From assembly GCF_000520815.1 (NCBI RefSeq), contig NZ_ASRY01000281.1, forward strand, positions 1 through 52,750: a stretch of 52,750 bases of DNA, in the 5' to 3' direction. A program made the translations under genes and the position numbers. Source of the DNA: Paenibacillus maysiensis. Lineage in GTDB: Bacteria; Bacillota; Bacilli; Paenibacillales; Paenibacillaceae. The notes under the pieces are model-generated. The model ran no database searches, was not told the DNA's origin, and saw nothing but the letters and a program-made list of their open reading frames with translations. Below, one piece after another: positions 37,673 through 47,087 of this stretch; positions within the stretch are counted from its first letter, which is position 1; each line of letters opens with the position of its first letter.

Positions 37673-38335
37673 ATGAACGCTGCTGATCCGTACCTCTCCC
37701 GTTTTTTCGTGCATTCTGACCCCAATACCTCCAGCCTGATCTACAGGCTGCCCCAAAGCTGGTGGAGCCGTCCCTATGAGTATGAGTGGTGTCTGCACTT
37801 TATGTCCGGGCAGGATACGGTGCTTGACGCGGCATGTGGTATTCCGCATCCGTTCAAGTTTGAGCTGGCCCGGCGCTGCGCTCAGGTCTATGCCTGCGAT
37901 CTGGATATGAGGATCGTTTCCGTGGATGCCATATTGGCCGAAGTGCGCCGGGATATCGGAGAGGAGGCTGCCGAGCGTGTTCAGGAAATTTTACCGATTC
38001 GTCTTCACTCTGCGCATGCTAATTTAACCGCCTTGCCTTATGAGGATGCCAGTTTTGACAAAATTGTATGTATTTCAGTACTGGAGCATCTAACCCCTGA
38101 TGACTCGTTAGCTGCCTTGCGTGAATTTCACCGGACTTTGCGGGATGACGGGATGCTTCTGCTGACCTTTGATTATCCTACGGTTAATCTGTCCACAATG
38201 GAGCAATGGATGAGTCGGGCGGGGTTTTCGTACTGGAGCGACGTTGATCTCAACCTTCCGCCGGACGCCTTGCATACGGATTTGTGGGGCGGTTTGCATT
38301 GTTTCAGGGCTGTTTTGAAAAAATATAAGAGTTAA
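37673..38335 (+). CDS. SAM-dependent methyltransferase
   Basis: The ATG at 37673 follows AAAGGAGG, giving 220 residues; the longer frame starts inside the previous gene and lacks a site. A class I methyltransferase core is visible in DTVLDAACGIPHPFKFE (SAM-binding), the acidic YACDLDMRIVSVD, and FDKIVCISVLEHLTPDDSLA. It follows the glycosyltransferase fusion by 70 bases and probably modifies sugars or lipids in the same pathway. Confidence 0.88.
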   Translation: MNAADPYLSRFFVHSDPNTSSLIYRLPQSWWSRPYEYEWCLHFMSGQDTVLDAACGIPHPFKFELARRCAQVYACDLDMRIVSVDAILAEVRRDIGEEAAERVQEILPIRLHSAHANLTALPYEDASFDKIVCISVLEHLTPDDSLAALREFHRTLRDDGMLLLTFDYPTVNLSTMEQWMSRAGFSYWSDVDLNLPPDALHTDLWGGLHCFRAVLKKYKS

Positions 38336-38419
38336 CGGTATGCGCAATGAGGTTTACACGGACCTCTCTTATTGCTTAACATGAGAGGGGTCCGAACTGT
38401 AAATCTGCATAGGAAAGGA

Positions 38420-39121
38420 ATGACTGACAACTACATGAACAATGCACCTGTGTTGAAGAAACCTGAGGCTATGGTATTTGATATGGACGGTACACTTTTT
38501 CAGACGGAGACGCTGCTGCTTCCTGCGTACCACAAGCTGTTTGATACGCTGCGCGCCGAAGGGCTTTTTGAAGGAGAGACGCCGCCCGAGGAGCTTATTT
38601 TGAATAGTTTGGGTATGCTGCTGGATGAAATCTGGAGAAGAGTAATGCCGGAAGCCAGCGAAGCGGCCCACAGAAGAGCGGACGAGCTGCTGCTCCAGTT
38701 GGAGCTGGAGGGATTGAAGAACGGAAGTCATGCCCTGTATCCACATGTAAAAGAAACGCTCCAGACCCTCCACGAGCAGGGTGTTCGGTTGTTCGTAGCC
38801 AGTAACGGACTGGAGGATTATGTAAAAGGGATAGCGGCTGCATATGAAATGGTCCCGATTTTTGAAGGACTGTATAGCGCTGGTGAATACAGCACACTTT
38901 CCAAAGTGAATTTGCTGGAGATTTTGTTGAGCAAGCACGGGATTTCAAACGTATGGATGGTAGGTGACCGTTCTTCTGATGTGGAGGCAGGCAAAAAGAA
39001 CGGACAAACAGTCATCGGCTGCGCCTATGCTGGATTTGGCGTAAACGACGAGTTGAAGGGTTCCGATGCGATTATTACGGACTTCACGCAGTTGCTCACA
39101 CTTTATAAAAACGCCGAGTAG
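38420..39121 (+). CDS. HAD-family hydrolase
   Basis: The catalytic motifs are visible: FDMDGTLFQTE (nucleophile Asp), FVASNGLEDY (Ser/Asn in motif II) and WMVGDRSSDVEAGKKNG (motif III/IV). About 233 residues, as in phosphoglycolate-phosphatase-like enzymes with a helical cap (about residues 20-90). The start is uncertain: AGGAAAGG lies one base before the ATG at 38420 and 16 bases before the ATG at 38435. The substrate is probably a sugar phosphate or phosphoglycolate; not proven. Confidence 0.85.
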   Translation: MTDNYMNNAPVLKKPEAMVFDMDGTLFQTETLLLPAYHKLFDTLRAEGLFEGETPPEELILNSLGMLLDEIWRRVMPEASEAAHRRADELLLQLELEGLKNGSHALYPHVKETLQTLHEQGVRLFVASNGLEDYVKGIAAAYEMVPIFEGLYSAGEYSTLSKVNLLEILLSKHGISNVWMVGDRSSDVEAGKKNGQTVIGCAYAGFGVNDELKGSDAIITDFTQLLTLYKNAE

Positions 39122-39223
39122 CTACGAAGCACAGGTTACTGGTTATAGAAATGCTTGACGTACCCATATAAAAAACATGCGAGGCTAGTCGAATAAATGA
39201 CAAAACAAGGAAGGCGGCCGCTT

Positions 39224-40450
39224 TTACGCGGAGCCTTCCTTTGCTTTATTTTCAGTTTTGCTTTCGGTTTTGCTTTCGGTTTTGCTTTCAGTTTTGCTTT
39301 CAGTTTTGCTTTCAGTTTTGCTCTCTGTGTTGTGATCCGTCAGAGGTTTTGGATTAATTTGTGTGTGATAGACCCATAAGGCGTATTCCATGGGCTTGGC
39401 GATAGAGCGGCGGTAGGTTTCTTTTTCACCGATACGTGCAAATACCTCGCGTGCTGGCTTCGGATTGACCTCCAGTACATAAATGCGACCGTCCTTGTTG
39501 ATCGCCAAATCGAGCGCAAGCTCGCACAATGCCCCGTAGCTTTTCTCCAGATAAGCAGCGATATCCAGACCGAGCTTTTCCCCTTGCTTGATGATCTTCT
39601 CTCTCTGGTTTTCATCACGAATCCATTGCGTCAGCAGTTGTTTCATCGGTACCGCCTTGCCTCCGCCATGCAGGTTGGAAGTGACGCTGCGATGTGCCCC
39701 GATCCGTCCTGCACATCCGGTTAACTCCCATGTCCCCTGGCCATTTTTTTGCACCAGCATACGGTAATCATGAACCCTGCCATTGGGCAGTTGCACAGGA
39801 ATGCCCTCCTGAACAATGTAATTATCCATGTTCCAGCTACTCAAACGTGGCTCCAGACGGTCCAGACGCACCCGCTGTTGAGGAATAATATGACGTTTGC
39901 GATTGCGGCCCTCGACCAGATACAGGCCGCTCTGCTTGTTAACAGGCTCAATGCGTAAAATTCCGCGTCCTCCGGTACCGTTAATCGGCTTGAGGTAGAC
40001 CAGTGAATTCTTTTTGAGCATCCGCCTTACACTATGAAATCCTACGAACGGCTCCGTTTCAGGGAGATGTGATCGGAAGGCAGACTTTCTCGCAAGCTGC
40101 TGATGAATGGCCCATTTGTTACTCAGTGGCCGGTTTAAATATACGAGATCAGTATATTGCACCCGAAATTCCTGCAACTGACGATATCGTTCACTGCGCT
40201 GTACCCGGCAACGGTCGAAAATCATATCCGGGAATTCACGCCATTTAAGGGCCCATTTTCCACTGTGCGGATCATACATTTGGGCAAGGAGCAGCTTGCG
40301 ATCCTTGTGGACATCGGCTGGAGTGAATACATACATATCCAGCCCCAGTCTTTTACCTTCTGTAATCATGCGCTCATATATGGCGCGTTCCTCCAATTGC
40401 TTTTTGTTGTTCAAATACAAGGCCATGATGCCTAGGACAGGTTTTGGCAC
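39224..40450 (-). CDS. YheC/YheD ATP-grasp protein with TESK repeat tail
   Basis: The 408-residue ATP-grasp protein shows YLKPINGTGGRGILRI (ATP-binding loop) and VLEVNPKPAREVF (metal-binding). YheC/YheD proteins are associated with the endospore coat in Bacillus. It starts with GTG at 40450, overlapping the end of the GNAT gene. The C-terminus carries six copies of TESK then TENK, encoded by a 12-bp tandem repeat (39251-39333), and the gene ends shortly after with KAKEGSA. It is the last gene in the minus-strand operon. Confidence 0.9.
   Translation of the reverse strand: MPKPVLGIMALYLNNKKQLEERAIYERMITEGKRLGLDMYVFTPADVHKDRKLLLAQMYDPHSGKWALKWREFPDMIFDRCRVQRSERYRQLQEFRVQYTDLVYLNRPLSNKWAIHQQLARKSAFRSHLPETEPFVGFHSVRRMLKKNSLVYLKPINGTGGRGILRIEPVNKQSGLYLVEGRNRKRHIIPQQRVRLDRLEPRLSSWNMDNYIVQEGIPVQLPNGRVHDYRMLVQKNGQGTWELTGCAGRIGAHRSVTSNLHGGGKAVPMKQLLTQWIRDENQREKIIKQGEKLGLDIAAYLEKSYGALCELALDLAINKDGRIYVLEVNPKPAREVFARIGEKETYRRSIAKPMEYALWVYHTQINPKPLTDHNTESKTESKTESKTESKTESKTESKTENKAKEGSA
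39251..39333. repeat. 12-bp tandem repeat encoding TESK units
   Basis: TTTTGCTTTCAG, or with a final GG, repeats seven times and stays in frame in the gene above. Copy number is likely to vary between strains by slippage without shifting the frame. Confidence 0.88.
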
Positions 40451-40968
40451 AGCATTCCACCTTCCTCTGCCGTCTGCTCATCTTCGGACAGCTCCCCGCG
40501 AAATACGAGGGTGGGCTTTCCGGTCGGTCCAGTCGTCATTTCATGCGCCACAAGTCCTGCGTGAAAGCAGGTTTTGAGACTGGCCATATTGTCGGCGGCC
40601 ACGCTGCACGTCAGGCGACGCAGCTGTTTGAGCTGGGCGGACAGCAGTCTAGCGCCCAGTCTGCGGCCCCGATAAAGCGGACGAATGATCACGATGCACG
40701 CATCCTCACCGTAATTCAGAGCGAGACAAAAGCCCGCAATCCGTAGCCCTCCCTCCGTGCGCAGATAAGCGCACAGGAGGGAGGAGCCGGGGGATTTTAA
40801 TTGCTCCGGCGTTAAAACGGCCAACTGCCGCAGGGCATCTCGGGTAATGCGCATGCCACCTGAGCTGCGGGCCAGAAACAGTAGTTGCCGTCGTCTCAGC
40901 AGCCAGCTCCGGGCAGGCAAATGTTGAACATCGCTAATGTGCGGCATGATTCCACTTCCTTGACTCAT
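40432..40968 (-). CDS. GNAT-like acetyltransferase in the yheCD operon
   Basis: The 178-residue protein has the acetyl-CoA-binding pattern VIIRPLYRGRRLGARLLSAQ (R/Q-x-x-G-x-G/A), AGFCLALNYGEDACIVI before it, and CSVAADNMASLKTCFHAGLV after it, a typical GNAT core. It overlaps the upstream gene by ATGA and the downstream gene by 19 bases. Its acceptor is unknown; sitting within the ATP-grasp operon suggests it modifies the same coat-related product. Confidence 0.75.
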   Translation of the reverse strand: MSQGSGIMPHISDVQHLPARSWLLRRRQLLFLARSSGGMRITRDALRQLAVLTPEQLKSPGSSLLCAYLRTEGGLRIAGFCLALNYGEDACIVIIRPLYRGRRLGARLLSAQLKQLRRLTCSVAADNMASLKTCFHAGLVAHEMTTGPTGKPTLVFRGELSEDEQTAEEGGMLCQNLS

Positions 40969-42074
40969 AATTTCATTCGTCCGGCCAAATAGGAGCTGTA
41001 CTGGAATATGCGTCTCAGCGATTTTTGACGAATTTCCGGCTCGTCGAATTTCATGGGTTTGGCGTTGGCTTCAAAAAACCAGGGAGTACCGAGCGTATCC
41101 ACCCCCAAATCCATAGACATTTCCCCATGAGAAAGGCCGGAGCCACGTTCAATTTGGCGTGCGATCTGAATGGCCGTACTTTTGATCTTGTTCAGCAGGA
41201 CCGTGCTGCTTTCAGGCCCAAACAACGCAGACAGCAGCTTGAACGGGTCCTCCACACTTCCACCGCGAGGGACATGTGTCGTAATACTTCCTTTGCCTGC
41301 CAATCTGGCACCAACTCCGGTAATGCTCCATGAGCCACGGGCGTTTTTTTGCACCAGGAGCCGCAGGTCGAACGGCTTTTTCTGATAGGTTACCAGCTCG
41401 ATACCCTGCTGGATGATATAAGGTGACGCACCCGCTTCCCGGCGGATGCGCCCCCACAGTCGGGACAATGATACCGACCTGTAGGTTACACTTTTTTTGT
41501 CATGCTGAATCGTCAGCCTGTAGGCCATCAGATGGTCCGGCTGGTATTTGAGAATCATAATCCCTTTTCCGGCCTTACCGTTCTCCGGCTTGAGATACAG
41601 GTATGGATACGCAGACAGCATTTTCCCCAAGGCAGACAAATTGCTTAACCGTTTGGTTGCCGGAACGAGCTGACGAGTGGATTCCGAGGCACGGAGCCAT
41701 TTGAACAGCTCCCATTTGTTGAAAAAGCCCGGATTGTACAGCTCAATGCCAGAGGCATGTGAAATTTCATCCAGCTTTGTGCGCACAGAGGTTTTAAGCT
41801 CATAATTGCGGTTCGGGATGCGATTATAAATGACCTGAGGCAGTGGAAAATTCTGTTCCTCCCACGTCTGTGAGCTTTTGCTGAAAATATAGCCCTTGAC
41901 CGTTTCGGATGCCAGCTTCAGATCCCTGACGGTAATGATGTACACCTGATAGCCCATCCGTGTTCCGGTTTCAAGAATATCCTTAAAATTGCGCTGATTA
42001 CCCTTAAAAAATTGTCCTTGGTCGTGCACGGTCAATACGGCAACGACTGGTTTTTGCTGCGCCCGGGTATTCAT
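40965..42074 (-). CDS. YheC/YheD ATP-grasp protein
   Basis: The 369-residue protein has the ATP-grasp motifs YLKPENGKAGKGIMIL and WFFEANAKPMKFDEPE. Its beginning MNTRAQQKPVVAVLTVHDQG is the short type, like YheC, without the extra N-terminal domain. It overlaps both neighbours by four bases (ATGA), so the operon is tightly coupled. The ligase activity (adding an amino acid or similar group with ATP) is inferred from the fold; the substrate in spore coats is not known. Confidence 0.88.
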   Translation of the reverse strand: MNTRAQQKPVVAVLTVHDQGQFFKGNQRNFKDILETGTRMGYQVYIITVRDLKLASETVKGYIFSKSSQTWEEQNFPLPQVIYNRIPNRNYELKTSVRTKLDEISHASGIELYNPGFFNKWELFKWLRASESTRQLVPATKRLSNLSALGKMLSAYPYLYLKPENGKAGKGIMILKYQPDHLMAYRLTIQHDKKSVTYRSVSLSRLWGRIRREAGASPYIIQQGIELVTYQKKPFDLRLLVQKNARGSWSITGVGARLAGKGSITTHVPRGGSVEDPFKLLSALFGPESSTVLLNKIKSTAIQIARQIERGSGLSHGEMSMDLGVDTLGTPWFFEANAKPMKFDEPEIRQKSLRRIFQYSSYLAGRMKL

Positions 42075-43441
42075 AGTTCCTCTTTTCTGCGGAATTTACT
42101 GAGGTAAAGACAGTGGTCCAAAATATGCTCCACGGATGCTTTACCCTCCGCACGCAACGATGGATGCTGAAAAATGGATCGCCCCGGCTTGGAGTTAGCT
42201 TCGAACATCCATACCTTTTCCTGCTGGTCAATGCCCAGATCGAAGCCGATTTCACCCAGCAGATGCTGGTGATGGTGCTCGATAGCTTCTGCGAGCGTAA
42301 CCGCTGCGTTCTTGGCGCGCTGAAGCACCTCACCCGCCCGGTCTCCGAATACCCGGTTCAGCGCCTGCTCGGGTGTCATGAGGGAGCCGCCGTTTTTAAT
42401 ATGGGTCGTGACACTGCCGCGTCCGGCCTTTTTGGCTCCAATTCCGACGACGACCCACTGGTTATTGCCGTTCTTGTGCATATGAAATCGGAAATCAATC
42501 GGGCAATTGTCAATCTCAATCAGCTGGATACCCTGCTGAATGACGTAGCCCTTTAACGTCTGGCCCTGATTGGAGTGAAGCATACGGAGCATGGAGTTAA
42601 AAGAGGTAAAGCGCAGCAATACATTGCTGTTTTTCTTACGGTACCTCACATAATAACCTTGCTTTGGAACATGGGAGAGACGGTAAATTCCTTTGCCGAG
42701 ACTGCCCCCGCTCGGCTTGTAATAAGCAAATTGGTGACGGTCCAGCATACCCCGGATACGCTCTGAGTTGGGGTTCATATACGATTCGGGGACATAACGG
42801 TTGACCTCCGGGTTATTTTCCAGTAGATGATAGATATCCGATTTGTTGAAGAAGCTCCAGTTGAAGAAGGGAATCCGTTTGCGGGAAAAGCGCTCGCGCA
42901 ACTGATTGATCGCCGGAGAAAAATCAGAGCGGCGGCTCGGCAGCCGATTATAAATCACGTCCGGCAGGGGTACGATTTTACGTGTAAAATCCCCACCCGA
43001 GGACAGAAAATAGCCGTTAATTGTATCATTTTGCCAGTTGATATCCCGAGGGGTGAAGACGAAAATATAAGATTTCTTGCTGCCTTCCTTCAGCAGTTGC
43101 TTAATGAAGCCCGTGCGTGAGCCAAAAGGGCGGGTGGCAGAGGCGGTGCCGTCAGACAGCACGCCAATTAACGGTCCGAGCTGTATATCTCCATCCAGAT
43201 TCCGCAAATAGATGGCCCCGCTTTTAGGAACACGGATGGCATTACGCAAGCCTGAGGTCAGGTACAGATGGCGTCCCGCCTTCTGAATCGGTTTTATCGT
43301 CGCGGGAATCTGATCCTTGCCGAGCCGCAGACGAATGGACTTGGTTCCGGATAATTTAAGGCTTTTCAACAAGGAAGTGGATATATACGCCACCTTGTCG
43401 GGCTGCTGTGAGAAATGCACATTGCAATGCGTTAAACTCAT
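42071..43441 (-). CDS. YheC/YheD ATP-grasp protein with extra N-terminal domain
   Basis: At 456 residues this is the long YheD type: about 95 residues at the N-terminus (MSLTHCNVHFSQQPDKVAYI, then beta-rich repeats) precede the conserved part. ATP-grasp motifs are YYKPSGGSLGKGIYRL and MFEANSKPGRSIF. It overlaps the next gene by ATGA and starts 13 bases after the stop of the previous one. AGGAGGA before the ATG is a good ribosome site. Confidence 0.88.
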   Translation of the reverse strand: MSLTHCNVHFSQQPDKVAYISTSLLKSLKLSGTKSIRLRLGKDQIPATIKPIQKAGRHLYLTSGLRNAIRVPKSGAIYLRNLDGDIQLGPLIGVLSDGTASATRPFGSRTGFIKQLLKEGSKKSYIFVFTPRDINWQNDTINGYFLSSGGDFTRKIVPLPDVIYNRLPSRRSDFSPAINQLRERFSRKRIPFFNWSFFNKSDIYHLLENNPEVNRYVPESYMNPNSERIRGMLDRHQFAYYKPSGGSLGKGIYRLSHVPKQGYYVRYRKKNSNVLLRFTSFNSMLRMLHSNQGQTLKGYVIQQGIQLIEIDNCPIDFRFHMHKNGNNQWVVVGIGAKKAGRGSVTTHIKNGGSLMTPEQALNRVFGDRAGEVLQRAKNAAVTLAEAIEHHHQHLLGEIGFDLGIDQQEKVWMFEANSKPGRSIFQHPSLRAEGKASVEHILDHCLYLSKFRRKEEL

Positions 43442-43453
43442 CTGTTTATCCTC

Positions 43454-44608
43454 CTATACCGTATGTTCAAGGGAGGCGCCCGCGCCCTTTGACCCCGTCG
43501 GTTTCGAATGAGTCATTAAATACCGGGCATATTCGAGCGGGCGGTTGACTGACCGGTAAGCGCACTCTGGCTGACGGGTCTGAAAGAAGGAGGCCCGACC
43601 CGGCCGGGAATTAACCTCCAATAGCCAGATGTTCCCGCTCCGGTCAATACCGTAATCAATTCCCAGCTCGCCAAGGCGGCCGTATCGTTCCTCCAGCGCC
43701 CCGGTAATGGTCAGGGACAGCGCCATCATCTGCCCGATGATGAGACGCGTGCTGTCCGCGCCATATTGTTCACGAAGGTAAGACTCTGCCGGATGGGCTT
43801 TACCCCCTCCGTGCAGATTGGAAGTCAGGGTTCCTTTCCTGCCTTCTCTCACGGCAAAGCCCGTCAGGCGCCAGCAGCCGTTGCCGTCCTTTTGCATGAG
43901 CGCGCGGACATCAAAGGGATGACCGCTTTGGCTCCTTAATTTCAAATAAGGCTGCACGATATAGGATCGTCTGCGTGCAATCCCGTCGACCCATGATAAT
44001 CCGGCATCTAGCTCGGAAAACAGGCGCCGGAACGGACGGTTTCGGGAGTCTCTGCCCTGCACGAGCAGTGCGGTGTCTCCGTCCGTTAGTCGTAGATACA
44101 ACGTGCCCTTGCCATGCGATCCGGCCTGGGGCTTCATAAATAGCGCCGAATGGCGATGCAGCCATTCTACAAGCTGAGCCGTGTCCCGGTAAGGCGCCGT
44201 AGGCGGCACAAAGAGACGCACTTCATCTATTGCGTGCAGCGTACGATATACCTGCCATTTGCCGGGCAAGTTACGCGACCAGTAGATGAGCTTGCGTGAT
44301 TCCTGCTCTGCTATATGCTCCAGTGCGTGCCCGGCGCTCTGGCTACCGTGGGCGTGGAAACAGCGATTATACACAATATCAGGCAAAGGGAATCGGCCGG
44401 ATGTCCATACTCCATCGCGATAGGTATAACCTCGTATGGAGTGATCTTCGGGCGAAATTCCTTCGGCGGTAAACGCCATTACGTTAAGGCCGGAGCGCCT
44501 GCCCAACAGACTTAGCCTGCGGCAAAACTCCGCTTCGGTAATCGGGGGAATCGCCGCCTGATTCCGGCTGACGAGCACGCCCAGTGTGTCTGGTACGACA
44601 AGAGACAC
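43454..44608 (-). CDS. YheC/YheD ATP-grasp protein
   Basis: The GTG at 44608 follows AAAGGAGG nine bases upstream, so the protein has 384 residues beginning VSLVVPDTLGVLVSRNQ; the longer frame overlaps the upstream gene and lacks a site. Motifs are FMKPQAGSHGKGTLYL and LLEVNSRPGRASF. It is the short type without the extra N-terminal domain. It is more GC-rich than the first accessory region and matches its operon neighbours. Confidence 0.87.
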   Translation of the reverse strand: MSLVVPDTLGVLVSRNQAAIPPITEAEFCRRLSLLGRRSGLNVMAFTAEGISPEDHSIRGYTYRDGVWTSGRFPLPDIVYNRCFHAHGSQSAGHALEHIAEQESRKLIYWSRNLPGKWQVYRTLHAIDEVRLFVPPTAPYRDTAQLVEWLHRHSALFMKPQAGSHGKGTLYLRLTDGDTALLVQGRDSRNRPFRRLFSELDAGLSWVDGIARRRSYIVQPYLKLRSQSGHPFDVRALMQKDGNGCWRLTGFAVREGRKGTLTSNLHGGGKAHPAESYLREQYGADSTRLIIGQMMALSLTITGALEERYGRLGELGIDYGIDRSGNIWLLEVNSRPGRASFFQTRQPECAYRSVNRPLEYARYLMTHSKPTGSKGAGASLEHTV

Positions 44609-44652
44609 CGATAACAGCCTCCTTTGGCAGCTGGATTCCGTAAGAGACGGAT

Positions 44653-46023
44653 TTATTTGAATCCGGCTGAATAACGGCAATATTCAATCATTTTCTTCAC
44701 AGACGGTCGGGTTTTCTGATCATTTAACGGCGTATTGTCATTTTTCGAAGGTTTGGAGTTGACCTCCAGCAACCAGATATGCCCCGTGCTGTCAATCGCC
44801 AGATCAATGCCAAATTCCGCGAAATGGGCTGGAATCGCCTTCTCAACGCCGTTTGCAATTTCGAGCGCAGCTGTTTTCAGATGAGTCTGTCCGTTCGATT
44901 TGACTAAGGCAGGCAGCGTGGTTTTGGCCAAGGCCTCCTTGACCGTGCTCAGCGTGCCACCTCGCGCCAGATTGGACACAAAATGGCTCCCCCCGGCAAT
45001 CCGGGCGACGATGGAGGTCACGGTCCATTCGCCAGAGGCGTTTTTCTGCACAAGCGCACGAAAGTCAACCGGACGCTTGCCGTGATCAATCAGGGTAAGG
45101 CCCTGCTGGAGCTGGAAGCGCGTCGTTTTCATTTTTCCTGCCAAGCCTTTGTACAGCTTTTCGACGTTCGGATACATTTGCTTTCTGGGTGTGCCGGCGG
45201 TGGTGGACAGTACGCAAAAGGTGCCATCGTCTTGCTTCGTAATGCGCATAATGCCTTTGCCCAGACTTCCCCTTACAGGCTTGAGAAAAACGGTGGGGTA
45301 CTGGTGACACATTTTTTTGAAGACCGCAAAGGTTTGTAACAAGTGGGACTCGGGTAAATACTTGCGCAGGGATGAATTGGATTTAAGCGCGTCGAACACT
45401 TCATTTTTATCGAGAAACTTTTCATTAAAAATGGTCGTGCCGTACTGTGATTTTACTTCTTTCATAAAATGCTGTACGCTAGTTCTGTTCTCGAGTTTAC
45501 GAGAGGTGAGCCGGTTATTGACGACATCCCCGGCGGGCATGACGGTCTTTTTCCAGCCTCCGTCATAGACCCATCCCTGAACGCGTCCGGGCTGATTTCC
45601 AATATGCTCCGGGGTGAAAAAATACACATATGCTCCTTGTCTGCGGCATTCCCCGACCAGTTCACGGCAGAACAGGGTGATCGACCCGAAAGGCTTGTCG
45701 GGCTGTTCGGGATAGTCCCGACTGACCAGCACGCTAATAAGTGGGCCCACTCGAAGTGTCCGGCGTCCTCGGCTGTAGGTTACTCGCAGCCCACAATTGG
45801 AATGAAGTCCCATTTTGCGGGCCAGCACGCTTCCCACACGCAGGCCGCTGTAACGGGGTACCGAAATGACGGTAACCTGCTGGCGGAACGAACCGAAGGC
45901 GAGCTGTACGGGGTGGCCTGCGGATATTTTCCATTTGCGAAGCAAGGACTCGCCGACCATGAGTACGTCATCCTGCAAGATGCCCGATCCGATGATTTGA
46001 ATCGTTGTTTTTTTGATGGACAT
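44653..46023 (-). CDS. YheC/YheD ATP-grasp protein, first gene of the operon
   Basis: The ATG at 46023 follows AAGGAGA and gives 456 residues of the long type (MSIKKTTIQIIGSGILQDDV, then about 100 beta-rich residues). ATP-grasp motifs are FLKPVRGSLGKGIMRI and LLEVNSKPSKND. The 163-bp gap to the divergent ylbF-like gene should hold the promoter; CATATGAT on the minus strand near 46105 could be a sporulation-type -10, but this is weak. Confidence 0.87.
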   Translation of the reverse strand: MSIKKTTIQIIGSGILQDDVLMVGESLLRKWKISAGHPVQLAFGSFRQQVTVISVPRYSGLRVGSVLARKMGLHSNCGLRVTYSRGRRTLRVGPLISVLVSRDYPEQPDKPFGSITLFCRELVGECRRQGAYVYFFTPEHIGNQPGRVQGWVYDGGWKKTVMPAGDVVNNRLTSRKLENRTSVQHFMKEVKSQYGTTIFNEKFLDKNEVFDALKSNSSLRKYLPESHLLQTFAVFKKMCHQYPTVFLKPVRGSLGKGIMRITKQDDGTFCVLSTTAGTPRKQMYPNVEKLYKGLAGKMKTTRFQLQQGLTLIDHGKRPVDFRALVQKNASGEWTVTSIVARIAGGSHFVSNLARGGTLSTVKEALAKTTLPALVKSNGQTHLKTAALEIANGVEKAIPAHFAEFGIDLAIDSTGHIWLLEVNSKPSKNDNTPLNDQKTRPSVKKMIEYCRYSAGFK

Positions 46024-46185
46024 CGTGGATCTCCTTCCAGGCAGCAACTTGATGTCTTAAAAGTAACGGGAAACGTGAAGGGCTGTAATAGCACTGATTC
46101 ATCATATGAGGACATATATCCCTTGGTGATTGACGGACAATGTGAAATGTTTGCACTATTATTTGAATTGGAGGAAATAACGAAT

Positions 46186-46530
46186 ATGAATATCTATGAC
46201 AAAGCCCATGATTTGGCGAAAGCGTTGAAGGAAAGCAAAGAGGTAGAGGAAATTACGTCAGCGATGAAGCTGATTGAAACCGACCCGGAAGCCAAGAAAA
46301 TGCTCGATGATTTCCGTGAGCGCCAAATGGAAGTACAGCAGCGGATGATGAGCGGTGATATGCCGGCACAGGAAGAGATGGAAAAAATGGAAAAGCTGTT
46401 CGAGGTGCTGAGCCTGAACCTAAATATCCGCCGTCTGTTCGACGCCGAACGCCGCCTGAGCGTGATCATCGAGGACGTTAACAAAATTATCGCAGACAGC
46501 CTTCAGCATTTGTACGGCTCGTCTCTGTAA
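46186..46530 (+). CDS. YlbF/YmcA-family regulator
   Basis: The ATG at 46186 follows TTGGAGG and begins MNIYDKAHDLAKALKESKEV; the much longer open frame upstream is antisense to the ATP-grasp gene. The 114-residue all-helical protein belongs to the YlbF/YmcA family, which in Bacillus forms a complex with YaaT that affects RNA processing, competence, sporulation and biofilm. It keeps EEITSAMKLIETDPEAKKML and DFRERQMEVQQRM. Which member it is cannot be told from sequence alone. Confidence 0.85.
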   Translation: MNIYDKAHDLAKALKESKEVEEITSAMKLIETDPEAKKMLDDFRERQMEVQQRMMSGDMPAQEEMEKMEKLFEVLSLNLNIRRLFDAERRLSVIIEDVNKIIADSLQHLYGSSL

Positions 46531-46602
46531 GTTTGTCTCATATTCCTTCCTGCCCTCTCATAGACTAGATACATAGAGTCACAGGGAGAGGAAGGGATAA
46601 CA

Positions 46603-46887
46603 TTGGGTACCTTTAAAAAATGGAAACACGGCTTGTACACACTGATTGCGCTGGCTATGGTGCTTACCGCGCTGCCGCGTATCTCGCTCACGGGCGGACT
46701 GAACTGGGTCAACGGCTTCGGTATCGTCTGGGTACTGTTCGCGCTGCTTGTCATCGGAGCGAATCTGCACTTTTTGCTTGGCGTGGATGAGGAAAAAAGG
46801 AAAACGCTGGAGCGTGTGCGGCGGGCCAAAATGAAGCAGTGGCAGATGAAATGGGATAAAGAAGCTGATAAAGGCAGCACGCTATAA
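46603..46887 (+). CDS. Small two-helix membrane protein, unknown
   Basis: The 94-residue protein starts with TTG after GAGGAAGGGA. Two membrane helices can be seen (about 10-27 and 38-57, GFGIVWVLFALLVIGANLHF), followed by a charged, basic C-terminal helix (EKRKTLERVRRAKMKQWQMK). No family is recognised. A terminator follows. Confidence 0.75.
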   Translation: MGTFKKWKHGLYTLIALAMVLTALPRISLTGGLNWVNGFGIVWVLFALLVIGANLHFLLGVDEEKRKTLERVRRAKMKQWQMKWDKEADKGSTL

Positions 46888-46946
46888 AGGTTTCCTCCCG
46901 GCTTGTCGTGAGCATGCTCTGATGCTGTCTATCCGTGATAGTTAAG

Positions 46947-46978
46947 AAGCGGTCCCTGTAAAAAGGAGATCGCTTTTT
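46947..46978 (+). terminator. Terminator after the small membrane protein
   Basis: AAGCGGTC pairs with GATCGCTT (with one G-T pair), followed by a run of T. Confidence 0.7.
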
Positions 46979-47087
46979 GCTATTTCTGGCCTTGAAATTC
47001 AGTGATTCACGAGGGTCTAAAAAGCTAGGGTTTTGTGCTATAATAGATACAGAATGATACAGATTGAACGTTGGGGGTGTAACAGAT

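Noticed and set aside
39251..39333. CRISPR-like repeat
   Set aside because: Units are 12 bp without spacers and lie inside a coding frame; it is a coding tandem repeat. No CRISPR array is seen in the window.
45469..46185. Long plus-strand open frame antisense to the yheCD operon, joined to the YlbF-like gene
   Set aside because: The YlbF-like gene has its own ribosome site and ATG at 46186; the upstream part is the mirror of a real ATP-grasp gene.
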